Origin: VRUE01 sp963817905
GTDB lineage: Bacteria > Actinomycetota > Thermoleophilia > Solirubrobacterales > 70-9
Reading direction: 5' to 3'
NCBI GenBank assembly: GCA_963817905.1
Contig: CAWFPS010000003.1
Span: 930,001-994,000, forward strand
Length of the DNA: 64,000 nt
The notes beneath the pieces are model-generated. The model was not told where the DNA came from. It saw nothing but the letters and a program-made list of their open reading frames with translations, and ran no database searches. A program made the translations under genes and the position numbers. Below are positions 1 through 9,044 of the stretch, piece after piece; the stretch's first letter is position 1; every line of letters begins with the position of its first letter.

Positions 1-999
1 TCGAGACCGCCGAGACCCTCTCCTTCAACGCCTTCGCCCTCTCCGGCGCGCTCGCCGGGCTGGGCGCCTTCAGCCTCGGCGGTGCGGTTCCAGTCGCCGC
101 CGGGGCCGGCCTGCTTGCGGCCCGCCGGCTGACCCGTCCCGGGACCGGCGTCTCCTTCGACCTGGCCGCCGTCCGCCCCCTGGCCGAGTTCGGCGTCCGG
201 GCAAGCCTGCTGCAGCTGCTGACCCTTGCCCGCGGCCTCGGCTTCGTCACCCTGGTGACCGCGGTGGCGGGGACGGCAACGGCCGGCTTCTACGCGATGG
301 CGAGCCTGGCTCTTCTCGTTCCCGACCGCACTTGCCTCGGCGATGCAGCGGGTCTCCTTTCCGGCTTTGGCGCGGTCGGAGAGCGAACGGCCGCGGCGGG
401 CGGCGCGAGCGGCGGCCCTCTCGGCTGTGCTGGCAAGCCTTCCCCTCGCCCTCCTTACCGGCACCTCGCACGCGCTCGTCACAGTGCTGCTCGGCGATCG
501 CTGGCTGCCCACCGTCGACCTGATCCTGGCCAGCTCGCCGGGCATCCTGCTCGCCGCCAGCGCGATCCCGGCGATGGTCGGCCTGGCGCTGTCCGAGGGC
601 CGTCCCGAGGCGCCGATCGCGGCCGTCGTCTTCTCGACCGTTGCGATGGTTGCGGTCTGCGTCGCCACGGTTCCCGCCTGGGGCACGACCGGGGTCGGGA
701 TCGCGATGAGCGCCGGCTCGCTGGTCAGCGTTGCGATCCTCGGTTTCCGCGCCGACGAGGAGATGCGGGCCGCGGTTCCAGCGCTGGTCCGGGCGTTGAT
801 CGTCGGCTCGGTTGCCGCCGCCGTCGGCTACCTGGCGCCACTCGGAGACACCTGGCTCGGTTTGGCGCTGGCAGCCGGCCTCGTCGCGGCGATATGGGCC
901 GGCCTGGCCCTGTTGACGATGCGCACCGAGCTGCTGGCCGCGCTGCGAATTGCCCGGCCGATGCTGCCGGCACGGCAGCGCGACGGCAGCGCTGGCTAG
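1..999 (+). pseudogene. Polysaccharide flippase (Wzx/MviN-like), 5'-truncated by window and frameshifted
   Basis: This is the 3' part of a polytopic membrane protein of the oligosaccharide flippase (MATE/Wzx, PF13440-like) type, which would move lipid-linked sugar units across the membrane. From base 3 the reading frame encodes hydrophobic helices ending near GFYAMAS at about 290-305. The homologous continuation (LFSFPTALASAMQ..., then four more hydrophobic helices) is one frame over, from about 308 to the stop at 997-999. One extra base around 305-312 explains the shift. The start lies left of the window. The gene sits upstream of sugar epimerases and glycosyltransferases, which fits a surface-glycan locus. 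The family call is from hydrophobic pattern and context. The shift could be a sequencing error. Confidence 0.6.
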
Positions 1000-1033
1000 G
1001 ATCTCGCCCTCCGGCAGGCGCCGGCGCCAGCAG

Positions 1034-1678
1034 ATGAACTTCGAACGCCTCTACACATACCGCTTCCGCGACATCGATCAGGCCGCCCGGCTGCGGGTCT
1101 GGGAAGCGATCGCGCCCCACGTCCACGGTCTGATGGGCTCGCCCCAGACGGTGCTCGATCCGGCGGCGGGTCGCGGTGAGTTCATCGGCTCGATCGACGC
1201 CGCCGAGCGCTGGGCGGTCGACGAGGTCGCCTACGCGGAGGCCGAGCAGACCGCCGGAGTGAAGATGGTCACCGCGAGCATCATGGACGCCGAGCTCCCC
1301 GCCGATCACTTCGACGGCGTCTACGCCTCCAACTTCCTCGAGCACCTGCACAACCAGGAGGCGATCGCCCAGTTCCTCGAAAAGATGCGCGACTCGATGA
1401 AGAGCGGCGGCCGGATCGCGATCATGGGCCCGAACTACCGCTACTGCGCCAAGGAGTACTGGGACTGCGCCGATCACTACGTCGCCCTCACCCACGTCGC
1501 GATCGCCGAGCACCTCTACGCGGCCGGCTTCGAGCCGGAGCGAGTCATCCCCCGCTACCTGCCCTACTCCTTCCGCGGCATCCTCCCCCCCTCGCAGCGC
1601 CTCACCGCCGCCTACCTGCGCGTGCCGCCCGCCTGGAAGCTGCTCGGCAAGCAGTTCCTGGTGATCGGCCGCCGCTGA
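1034..1678 (+). CDS. Class I SAM-dependent methyltransferase
   Basis: A 214-residue soluble protein with a Rossmann methyltransferase core. The SAM-binding motif I region reads VLDPAAGRGEFI (about residues 38-49). A motif-IV-like YASNFLEHL follows at about 98-106, then a GGRIAIMGPN post-motif strand. I chose the ATG at 1034 because the upstream in-frame extension to 950 lies inside the flippase gene and has no family-like sequence. It follows the flippase by 34 bp on the same strand and precedes sugar genes, so it may methylate a glycan or its lipid carrier. The substrate cannot be read from the sequence. Confidence 0.8.
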   Translation: MNFERLYTYRFRDIDQAARLRVWEAIAPHVHGLMGSPQTVLDPAAGRGEFIGSIDAAERWAVDEVAYAEAEQTAGVKMVTASIMDAELPADHFDGVYASNFLEHLHNQEAIAQFLEKMRDSMKSGGRIAIMGPNYRYCAKEYWDCADHYVALTHVAIAEHLYAAGFEPERVIPRYLPYSFRGILPPSQRLTAAYLRVPPAWKLLGKQFLVIGRR

Positions 1679-1690
1679 GAGGCGCCCGGC

Positions 1691-3742
1691 TCAGCCGCCC
1701 TTCGCGACCAGAAATTCCCAGCCGCCAGCTGTCGCGACACGGCGAAAGTCGTTGACTATGTAGTTGACCAGGGGCGTGTCGGGCATCGGCGATTCCTGCA
1801 GCCAGAGGCCCGCCAGGGCGTCGTTGCGAATTGCGCAGGGACGTGCCGAGGCGCGCATCTGATCGACGATCCGCTGCTGGCCCTCGTCGTCGAGCACGAT
1901 CACCCAGGCCCCCGGCGCACTCGGCTTGGGCGGCTCGATCCCCGACCAGTGATAGAGGCTGTCGAGGTTGGGGTAGCCGCTGAAGGTCGTGCAGTGGTGC
2001 GAGTGGAGCAGCGAGACCAGCCGCTCGTATTCAGCGACGCTTTCGTCGGGCAGATGGAGGCGGCTGGCGCCGGACAGGTCGAGCGAAGTCTGATCGGCGT
2101 AGGTGATCGCGTTGTTGATGCCCGGCCGCACGATCGTCCCCAGCGCCAGCTTGCCGGCAACCGCCACGATCACGACCGCCGTGATCAGGCCGAACCGCTG
2201 CAGCGAGAGCTGACCGCGCTCGGCGCTCCAGGCACGCAGCTGCCCCAGCCCATCGGCGATGCAGATGCCGCCCACGGCGATGAAGGGGACCGCCCCGATC
2301 CACATCTGGCTTCCCGCCACCGGGTAGACCTGCATCGCCTCGCTGAGGGCGAGTGCCGCCAGTGCGGCGCGGAGAAAGCGGCGGTAAGCGCCCTCCGCCA
2401 GCCCGGCGGGCGGCAGCACCGCGATCCAGGTGAGCACCAGCGGCAGGGCGTCGGGGTTGCTCGCGGGATTGAGCGAGGCGGGCGAGGAGCCGGCAACCGT
2501 GAACCAGATCGCCAGTCCGGCGACGGCCCGTGCCAGGCCCGGCAGGAAGGGAGGCGCGGCGGAGTTGGCCCGGCGGAATCGAAACGCCAGCGCCGCGGCG
2601 GCGACCGCGGCCACCGCCCAATCGATCGCCGCGTAGGGCGAGATGAACGGCACCGTGTAGAGACCGGAAAGCTTGGCGCCCTGGACGATCGCCCCGTCGT
2701 AGAGGTCGGCCAATGAGGTGCCGGTCAGGAGCAGGCAGGCGACGATTGCGACCAATGCCCAGGCGAATCCCAGGATCGCGCCGACCAGCCACCAGGAGAG
2801 CCCCTCCTGCTCGGGGTCGACGGGTTGCGGGCACAGGCTGCGGGCGGCGAGCAGCAGCGCGGTGGTGGCGAGGAACTCGAGCGCGATCAGCTCCCGCACC
2901 CATTCCTCTTTCAGTGCCCCCTGCATGATCGCGAGCGGCATCGCCAGGAAGGCGGCGATCACGAGCCAGCGCAGCCAACGGCGGCGGTAGAGGGGCTCAA
3001 TCGTCAGCACCGCCGCGAGTGCGATCGCGGCGACGGCAAGGCCGCCGAGATTGATCTTGGTCAGGATCAGCGCTCCGAGCAGGGCACCGGCGACCGCGCC
3101 CGTGAGCGAGTTGCGGCGCGGTGGGCCACTGGCGAGCAAGAGCGTCAGCACCCCGAGCAGGAGCACCGCGAGGCCGTGCGGATGCATCGGCTCGCTGGTC
3201 AGCCGGGTGAGGACCGCGAAGGTGACGATCATCGCCGTGACGCCGAGCATCAGGCGACCGGACAGCCGCTGCACCGACACCCCGATCAGGCAGCTGGCCG
3301 TTATCCAGACCGCGATCACGATCAGCCGGCCCGCGTCGCTACCGACCGCCCAGCCGGTCAGCGCGAAGAAGCCGCCGAAGAGCTCGTAGTAGAACGGACC
3401 GTAGGGCGAGTAGACATCCCGGTAGAGGGGATCGCCGTGGGCAAACGATTCGAGCGAGAGCGAGAGCGTGCCCTGGTCGTCATAGCCGGCAAAGCTGGTG
3501 AAGATCGCGAAATAGGCCGCCACCGCCGCGATGGCCGCAACTACGCCGTAGAGGGCGACCGCGAGCGCGACGGGATGGTCGGCACGCAGCCGCGTGGCGC
3601 GCTCGCTCCAGGCCCGGGCCCCCGCCAAGGATGATCTGCCGCCACTCAAGGGCGCACACCATACTGGCGGCCGCGACGGCTCCCGGGCCACCCAGACCGA
3701 TATCTTGGCCGCCGTGGACGACCGGGCGGCCGCTCGCCACAT
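1691..3742 (-). CDS. Large polytopic membrane protein, GT39/ArnT-like architecture
   Basis: About 683 residues with roughly a dozen hydrophobic helices and a soluble C-terminal tail. The first extracytoplasmic loop contains AGYDDQGT followed by GDPLYRDVYSPYGP, resembling the acidic-residue loop of GT-C polyprenyl-phosphate sugar transferases. Function as a glycosyltransferase is therefore plausible but not proven. The 3742 ATG would overlap the divergent gene's 5' end almost completely, leaving no promoter. GTG at 3691, TTG at 3649 or TTG at 3628 are plausible real starts, and the first 40 residues look non-native (Arg/Pro/Ser-rich). It converges on the methyltransferase ending at 1678. Confidence 0.65.
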   Translation of the reverse strand: MWRAAARSSTAAKISVWVAREPSRPPVWCAPLSGGRSSLAGARAWSERATRLRADHPVALAVALYGVVAAIAAVAAYFAIFTSFAGYDDQGTLSLSLESFAHGDPLYRDVYSPYGPFYYELFGGFFALTGWAVGSDAGRLIVIAVWITASCLIGVSVQRLSGRLMLGVTAMIVTFAVLTRLTSEPMHPHGLAVLLLGVLTLLLASGPPRRNSLTGAVAGALLGALILTKINLGGLAVAAIALAAVLTIEPLYRRRWLRWLVIAAFLAMPLAIMQGALKEEWVRELIALEFLATTALLLAARSLCPQPVDPEQEGLSWWLVGAILGFAWALVAIVACLLLTGTSLADLYDGAIVQGAKLSGLYTVPFISPYAAIDWAVAAVAAAALAFRFRRANSAAPPFLPGLARAVAGLAIWFTVAGSSPASLNPASNPDALPLVLTWIAVLPPAGLAEGAYRRFLRAALAALALSEAMQVYPVAGSQMWIGAVPFIAVGGICIADGLGQLRAWSAERGQLSLQRFGLITAVVIVAVAGKLALGTIVRPGINNAITYADQTSLDLSGASRLHLPDESVAEYERLVSLLHSHHCTTFSGYPNLDSLYHWSGIEPPKPSAPGAWVIVLDDEGQQRIVDQMRASARPCAIRNDALAGLWLQESPMPDTPLVNYIVNDFRRVATAGGWEFLVAKGG

Positions 3743-3748
3743 ATCGAT

Positions 3749-4816
3749 ATGCGCGTTCTAATCACAGGCGGCGCCGGTTTCGTCGGCGGCAACCTCGGCG
3801 TGGCCCTGGCCGAGCGCCATCCCGAGTGGGAGATAGTCGCCCTCGACAACCTGATGCGGCGTGGCTCGGAGCTGAACCTGCCGCGGCTGCGCGAGGCCGG
3901 GGTCGAGTTCATCCACGGCGACGTGCGGGAGTCGGACGACCTCGCTGCCGCGGGCCGCTTCGACGCGATGGTCGAGTGCTCGGCCGAGCCCTCTGTCCTT
4001 GCCGCCTCGGCGAACACGTCCTACTCGGTGCAGACCAATCTCCTCGGTGCCTTCAACTGCCTGGAGCGGGCGCGTGCCGAGGGGGCGTTCCTGGTCTTCC
4101 TCTCGACCAGCCGCGTCTACCCGGTGGCACCGCAGCTGGAGCTGGTCCTGGAGGAGGGGCCGACCCGCTTCGAGCTCGCTGAGTCCCAACCCGTCGCGGG
4201 CGCTGGGCCGGCCGGAATCGGCGAGGACTTCCCGCTGACGGGCGCCCGCACCCTCTACGGCGCCACCAAGCTTGCCGCCGAGCTGCTGATCGAGGAGTAC
4301 GCCGACGCCTTTGGGCTGCGCGCGGCGACCAACCGCTGCGGCGTCATCGCCGGCCCCTGGCAGATGGGCAAGGTCGACCAGGGGGTCTTCTCCTGGTGGC
4401 TGCTCAGCCACCTCTTCGAGCGGCCCCTCTCCTACATCGGCTACGGCGGCTCCGGTAAGCAGGTGCGTGACCTGCTCCACATCGACGACCTTGTCGACCT
4501 GGTCGACGAGCAACTCGGCGACCCCGATCGCTGGAGCGGCGTCACCGCCAACGTCGGCGGCGGCCGCGAGGTCAGCCTCTCTCTGCTGGAGACCACCGAG
4601 CTCTGCCGCGAGTTGACCGGCAACGAGGTTCCGATCGGCAGCGAGGCGGAGACTCGGCCCGGCGACGTACCGATCTACCTGAGCGACTGCTCGCGGCTGC
4701 ACTCACAAACGTCCTGGCGCCCGCGCCGCGGACCACGCGATGTGCTTGCCGACCTGCTTGACTGGTCGGCCGCACACGAGGACTCGCTGCGAGCCGCGCT
4801 GGGGTTTGAGCGATAG
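3749..4816 (+). CDS. NAD-dependent epimerase, CDP-paratose 2-epimerase-like
   Basis: A 355-residue extended SDR enzyme. The N-terminal nucleotide-binding motif is GGAGFVG at residues 7-13, and the catalytic YxxxK is Y170-G-A-T-K174. The sequence NRCGVIAGPWQMGKVDQGVF and the later GYGGSGKQVRDLLH are typical, from memory, of the CDP-paratose 2-epimerase (RfbE/Tyv) branch. It would interconvert nucleotide-activated sugars in the cytoplasm. It is first in a tight plus-strand run with a second epimerase, a GT2 enzyme and a methyltransferase. I see no clear Shine-Dalgarno sequence before the ATG, so translation may be leaderless. The exact sugar is unknown. Confidence 0.85.
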   Translation: MRVLITGGAGFVGGNLGVALAERHPEWEIVALDNLMRRGSELNLPRLREAGVEFIHGDVRESDDLAAAGRFDAMVECSAEPSVLAASANTSYSVQTNLLGAFNCLERARAEGAFLVFLSTSRVYPVAPQLELVLEEGPTRFELAESQPVAGAGPAGIGEDFPLTGARTLYGATKLAAELLIEEYADAFGLRAATNRCGVIAGPWQMGKVDQGVFSWWLLSHLFERPLSYIGYGGSGKQVRDLLHIDDLVDLVDEQLGDPDRWSGVTANVGGGREVSLSLLETTELCRELTGNEVPIGSEAETRPGDVPIYLSDCSRLHSQTSWRPRRGPRDVLADLLDWSAAHEDSLRAALGFER

Positions 4817-4838
4817 CCGAAAGGGGACGACAGGAACG

Positions 4839-5912
4839 ATGCCGAAGGCGATAGTCACAGGATCCGGAGGCCTGATCGGCTCCGAGTCGGCGGCCCGCCT
4901 GGTCGAGGCCGGCTACGACGTGATCGGGATCGAGAACGACACCCGTGCCGTGCTCTTCGGCCCGGAGGCCTCAACCGCGCACGTCACCGAGCGGCTGAAG
5001 CGGGAGCTGACCGAGTTCCGCAACGTCAACCTCGACATTCGCGACACCGATGGCATCGCCGCCGTCTTCGCCGAGGCCGGGAGCGAAATCGAGCTGGTCG
5101 TCCACGCCGCCGCACAGCCCTCCCACGACTGGGCCGCCAGCGATCCCCAGGCCGACTTCGGGATCAACGCCAACGGCACCCTCAACCTGCTTGAGGCGAC
5201 CCGCCAGCACTGCCCGGAGGCGACCTTCGTCTTCACCTCGACCAACAAGGTCTACGGCGACACCCCGAACCGTTTGCCGCTGGAAGAACTGGAGACCCGC
5301 CTCGAGCTCCCCGAGGACCACCCCTACTTCCCTGGCATCGACACATCAATGTCGATCGACTCCACCCTGCACTCGCTCTTCGGCGCCTCCAAGGCGGCCG
5401 CCGACCTGCTGGTGCAAGAGTACGGCCGCTACTTCGACATGCCGACGGTCTGCTTCCGGGCCGGCTGCCTGACCGGGCCCAACCACGCCGGCGCCCAGTT
5501 GCACGGCTTCCTCGCCTACCTGATGAAGTGCACCGTTACCGGCGATCCTTACACCGTCTTCGGCTACGGAGGCAAGCAGGTGCGCGACAACGTCCACAGC
5601 GCCGACCTCGTCGACGCCTTCCTGCTCTTCCACGAAAAGCCCCAGGCTGCTGCCGTCTTCAACATCGGCGGCGGCCGCGAGAACGCCTGCTCGATGCTGG
5701 AGGCGATCGCGATCTGCGAGCGGGTGGCGGGGCGCGAGTTGAACTGGACGATGAGCGACGAGGCGCGCGTCGGCGACCACCGCTGGTGGATCAGCGACCT
5801 CGATGAGTTCGGCTCGCAGTACGGCGGCTGGCGCCCGCGTCGCGATCTGGAGACGATCCTGCGCGAAATCTACGAGGCCAACGTAGAGCGCTGGGTCTCC
5901 GCGCCGGCATGA
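4839..5912 (+). CDS. Extended SDR nucleotide-sugar epimerase/dehydratase, second copy
   Basis: A 357-residue SDR protein with GSGGLIG at residues 8-14 and an NAD-binding fold. The ATG at 4839 is preceded by an AAGGGGA purine tract at 4821-4827. An upstream in-frame extension overlaps the previous gene and is not family-like. It contains GCLTGPNHAG and GYGGKQVRDNVHS, placing it near CDP-paratose/tyvelose-type epimerases but in a different branch from the gene before it. At the YxxxK position the Tyr is replaced by Phe (F181-G-A-S-K185). I recall homologues with the same substitution, so it may be family-typical. It is coupled to the GT2 gene by an ATGA overlap. Product sugar unknown. Confidence 0.82.
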   Translation: MPKAIVTGSGGLIGSESAARLVEAGYDVIGIENDTRAVLFGPEASTAHVTERLKRELTEFRNVNLDIRDTDGIAAVFAEAGSEIELVVHAAAQPSHDWAASDPQADFGINANGTLNLLEATRQHCPEATFVFTSTNKVYGDTPNRLPLEELETRLELPEDHPYFPGIDTSMSIDSTLHSLFGASKAAADLLVQEYGRYFDMPTVCFRAGCLTGPNHAGAQLHGFLAYLMKCTVTGDPYTVFGYGGKQVRDNVHSADLVDAFLLFHEKPQAAAVFNIGGGRENACSMLEAIAICERVAGRELNWTMSDEARVGDHRWWISDLDEFGSQYGGWRPRRDLETILREIYEANVERWVSAPA

Positions 5913-6706
5913 AGCTCTCGCTGGTCATCCCGGCCTACAACGAGGAGGAGACGGTCGCCGAGACCGTCGAGGGCATCGTCACGACCCTGACTCGCGAGGC
6001 GGTCGACCACGAGGTGATCGTCGTCGACGACTCCAGCAGCGACGGCACCGCGGCCGTAGTCGAGCGGATCGCCGCCGAGCACACGCAGGTCCGCTGCCTG
6101 CCCTCTCCCTACGAAAACGGCTTTGGCTTCGCGGTGCGGGCGGGGCTCGAGGCCTTCGAGGGGGACGCGGTGGCGATCGTGATGGCCGACGGCTCCGACA
6201 GCCCCGCGGACATCGTCTCCTACCACCGCCTGCTCGAAGAGGGCTACGAGTGCGCCTTCGGCTCGCGCTTCGTCCACGGCGCGACGGTCCTCGACTACCC
6301 ACGCTCGAAGCTGATCATGAACCGAATCGTCAACTTCGGCATCCGCATCCTCTTCCGCCACGGCTACAACGACACGACGAACGCCTTCAAGGCCTACCGG
6401 CGCGAGGTGATCGAAAACGTCCAGCCCTTCCTCTCCCACCACTTCAACCTCACGGTGGAGCTACCGCTGAAGGCGGTCGTGCGCGGCTACAGCTACGGGA
6501 TCGTGCCGATCTCCTGGACCAACCGCAAAGCGGGGACCTCGAAGCTGAGGCTCAACGAGATGGGCAGCCGCTACCTCTTCATCGTCCTCTACGTCTTCCT
6601 CGAGCACCACCTCAGCCGCGGCGATTACCGCCGCGACGGGACGCCGCTGCGGCGACCGCGGGGAACCTGGCGCGCCGGGCGCCGCGGCGGCAGCAAGGTG
6701 CCGTGA
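5909..6706 (+). CDS. GT2 family glycosyltransferase (dolichol-phosphate-mannose-synthase-like)
   Basis: A 265-residue GT-A fold enzyme beginning SLVIPAYNEEETV, with the nucleotide-binding VVDDSSSDGT and a metal-binding MADGSD near residue 95. It lacks C-terminal membrane helices, so it probably works at the inner face of the membrane on a polyprenyl-phosphate acceptor. NAFKAYRREV and NRKAGTSKL match the acceptor end of DPM1-like proteins. Its ATG overlaps the preceding epimerase stop by four bases, and its own stop overlaps the GTG of the next methyltransferase by four bases. Translational coupling therefore supports a single operon. The basic Arg/Gly-rich tail is unusual but short. Confidence 0.87.
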   Translation: MKLSLVIPAYNEEETVAETVEGIVTTLTREAVDHEVIVVDDSSSDGTAAVVERIAAEHTQVRCLPSPYENGFGFAVRAGLEAFEGDAVAIVMADGSDSPADIVSYHRLLEEGYECAFGSRFVHGATVLDYPRSKLIMNRIVNFGIRILFRHGYNDTTNAFKAYRREVIENVQPFLSHHFNLTVELPLKAVVRGYSYGIVPISWTNRKAGTSKLRLNEMGSRYLFIVLYVFLEHHLSRGDYRRDGTPLRRPRGTWRAGRRGGSKVP

Positions 6707-7450
6707 GAGAAGCCGCCTACAGCGAGCACTACGCGGCGGAGGACGAACACTGGTGGTTCAGGGGCCGCTGGGCGGTGATCGAGGCGCTCCTCTCCCGCAC
6801 CAGCCTCCCTGCCGCGCCGCGCATCCTCGACGCCGGCTGCGGCACTGGCGGCAACCTGCAGCGCTACTCGCGCCTCGGTGAGGCCGCGGGGGTAGACCCC
6901 TCCCCCGAGGCCGTCCGCTTCTGCCGCGGGCGGGGGCTGGAGTCGGTGCAGCAGGCCGGCCTTTGAGTCATTGCCGTTCGGCGAGGGAGAGTTCGACCTG
7001 GTCGCCGCCACGGACGTGATCGAGCACGTCGAGGCCGAGCAGGCGGCGCTGGGGGAGCTTTCGCGGGTCGCCGCCCCGGGTGCGGCGATGCTGCTCACCG
7101 TCCCCGCCTACATGTGGCTGTGGAGCGAGGAGGACGACAACCTCCACCACAAACGCCGCTACACGCGGCCGCGGCTGCGCCAGGCGGTGGAGCGATGCGG
7201 CTGGACGACCGAGATCGCGACCTACTTCAACTCGATTTTGCTCCCCCCGATCGCGCTCGCCAAGCGCCTCCCCCAGCGTGCGGCGGACCGGAAGGCCGAC
7301 CTCGAGCGAACGCCATCGGCGCTCAACGGCCCACTGGCGATGCCGATGCGGGTGGAGGCGGCACTGATCCGACGGGGCGCCAAGCTGCCGGCGGGCGTCT
7401 CAGTCGGAATCGTCTGCCGCAAGCCCGGCCAGCCGGCCGGCACTGCCTGA
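6703..7450 (+). pseudogene. Class I SAM-dependent methyltransferase, frameshifted
   Basis: The GTG at 6703 overlaps the GT2 stop (GTGA). The first frame encodes an N-terminal EHWWFRGRW, then the SAM motif ILDAGCGTGGNL, and stops at 6964-6966. The second half (FGEGEFDLVAATDVIEHV, then TVPAYMWLWS and HHKRRYTR) runs one frame over from about 6962 to 7450. Together they make an ordinary methyltransferase of about 248 residues that would modify a glycan or lipid-linked product. One surplus base near 6958-6965 explains the break. Both halves keep well-conserved motifs, so recent mutation or a sequencing error is likelier than long decay. The 3' end overlaps the convergent GT2 gene by 51 bp. Confidence 0.8.
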
Positions 7451-8191
7451 CAGAGCACCGGCCCGCTTGCCGCCGGACCTGAGCCGGTAGGCGACGATCG
7501 CGACGTCGCGGAGCATCTGCAGGCTGGCGGGGCCCACCCGCACCCGCGAGCGCGGGTCGTGCACGTAGAGCACCGGGACCTCGGCGATGCTCAGTCCCGC
7601 CTGCCGGGCTCGCATCAACAGCTCCACGTCAAAGGCAAAGCCGGCGCAGAGCTGCTCGGCAAACAGTGCCTTGGCGACCTTGGTAGGCAGCAGCTTGAAG
7701 CCGTTCTGCGTGTCGCTGACCCCGAGGCCCGTGAGCGCCTCGACGGTGACGCTGAAGGCCCTGCCGGTCAGCTTTCGATGCGCAGGGCCGCGTTCGACGA
7801 CGGCGCCGGGCACGGTCCGGGAGCCCACGGCCAGGTCGGCGCCTGCACGGATCGCCGCGCTCAGCTTGTGAAGCTCGTCGAGCGGAGTCGAGAGGTCGAC
7901 GTCGGCGATCAGCACGAAGTCGCCGCGGGCGCGGCGCACTCCGTCCGCCACCGAGGCGCCCTTGCCTCGATTCTCACTGCGCTCGAGCACCGGCTTAATC
8001 CGCGGGCCGGCGGCCTCGGCGAGCATCGCTCGGGTCCGGTCGGTGCTGCCATCGTCGACGATCAGGATCTCGAGCAACTCCAGCCCAGCTTCCTCGACGG
8101 CATCGTCAGCCGAGCCGACAAGTGTCTCCAGCAGAGCCGGAAGCCGCGCCTGCTCGTTATAGGCAGGTATTACGAGTGAGAGAGTCGGCAT
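7400..8191 (-). CDS. GT2 family glycosyltransferase (ALG5/dolichyl-phosphate glucosyltransferase-like)
   Basis: A 263-residue protein starting MPTLSLVIPAYNEQ. The ATG at 8191 was chosen because the 16 residues upstream lack homologue-like sequence. It has VDDGSTDRT, a metal-binding DVDLSTP near residue 105, DTQNGFKLL, and FDVELLMRARQAG, all matching the ALG5-type clade that loads a sugar onto a polyprenyl phosphate. No strong membrane helix is seen. It is followed on the same strand (upstream, 64 bp away) by a polyprenol-phosphate mannose synthase. The pair would supply lipid-linked sugar donors to the GT-C-like membrane proteins nearby. That functional link is inference. Confidence 0.87.
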   Translation of the reverse strand: MPTLSLVIPAYNEQARLPALLETLVGSADDAVEEAGLELLEILIVDDGSTDRTRAMLAEAAGPRIKPVLERSENRGKGASVADGVRRARGDFVLIADVDLSTPLDELHKLSAAIRAGADLAVGSRTVPGAVVERGPAHRKLTGRAFSVTVEALTGLGVSDTQNGFKLLPTKVAKALFAEQLCAGFAFDVELLMRARQAGLSIAEVPVLYVHDPRSRVRVGPASLQMLRDVAIVAYRLRSGGKRAGALSGSAGRLAGLAADDSD

Positions 8192-8255
8192 ACCCAAGAC
8201 GAAGGCATCGACACCCTCGGTCGGCCCTCGCGCCGCCAACCATAGGCGATCGGCA

Positions 8256-8981
8256 CTAGGGGCCGCGAAAGCGCAGCATCGGCACCCGCCATAGCGCCTC
8301 GGTGATTACGGATCGGTCCATCTTCGACTTCCCCGTCTGGCGGTCTCGGAAGACAATCGGGACCTCGACCACCCCGAAGCCCTGCTGGATCGTGCGGTAG
8401 GTGATCTCGACCTGGAAGGCATAGCCACGAGACTCGATCGCGTCGAGGTCGAGTGTCTCCAGAACCTCGCGGCGGAAGCACTTGAAGCCCGCCGTCAGGT
8501 CCTTTACATCCAGGCCCAGAACAAACCGTGCGTAGGCACTGCCGCCGCGGCTGATCACTCGCCGCAGCGGGCCCCAGTCCTCGACCCCACCGCCGCTGAC
8601 GTAGCGCGAGCCGATCGCCAGGTCGGCGTGCTCGGTCGCGGCCAGAAGCGCCGGCAGGTAGGAGGGGTCGTGCGAAAAATCGGAGTCCATCTCTAGGACC
8701 AGCCCGGCCCCCTCCGCAAGCGCGCGGCGGAAACCGGCGATGTAGGCGGGGCCGAGGCCTTCCTTGCGGGGGCGGTGCAGGACGGCGACGTTCGGCTGCT
8801 CGGCGGCGAGCCGGTCGGCGATCTCGCCGGTCCCGTCGGGTGAGCTGTCGTCGACGATCAGGACCTGCGCGGCAGCAGGCAGAACCTCGCGCACGGCGTT
8901 GACGAACTTCTCCAGGTTGCCGGCCTCGTTGTAGGTCGGCAGGACGAGCCAGGCCGGACCTCGTGTGGAAGCTGGGGCCAT
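8256..8981 (-). CDS. Polyprenol monophosphomannose synthase
   Basis: A 241-residue GT2 enzyme that would transfer mannose from GDP-mannose to polyprenyl phosphate at the cytoplasmic face of the membrane, giving the donor for mannosyltransferases. It has LPTYNEAGNL, the nucleotide site VDDSSPDGTGE, the metal motif MDSDFSHDP near residue 100, and GSRYVSGGGVEDWG. The segment DLTAGFKCFRR and the ending DRQTGKSKM are highly typical of actinobacterial Ppm1/DPM1 catalytic domains. It lacks the N-acyltransferase domain fused in mycobacteria. The length fits stand-alone synthases. Confidence 0.92.
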   Translation of the reverse strand: MAPASTRGPAWLVLPTYNEAGNLEKFVNAVREVLPAAAQVLIVDDSSPDGTGEIADRLAAEQPNVAVLHRPRKEGLGPAYIAGFRRALAEGAGLVLEMDSDFSHDPSYLPALLAATEHADLAIGSRYVSGGGVEDWGPLRRVISRGGSAYARFVLGLDVKDLTAGFKCFRREVLETLDLDAIESRGYAFQVEITYRTIQQGFGVVEVPIVFRDRQTGKSKMDRSVITEALWRVPMLRFRGP

Positions 8982-9044
8982 GCGGAGCGCGATGCTATTC
9001 GCAGGCTCTGTCGTCGGGTCAGCCGGGTGGGGCGGCGCTATGCG

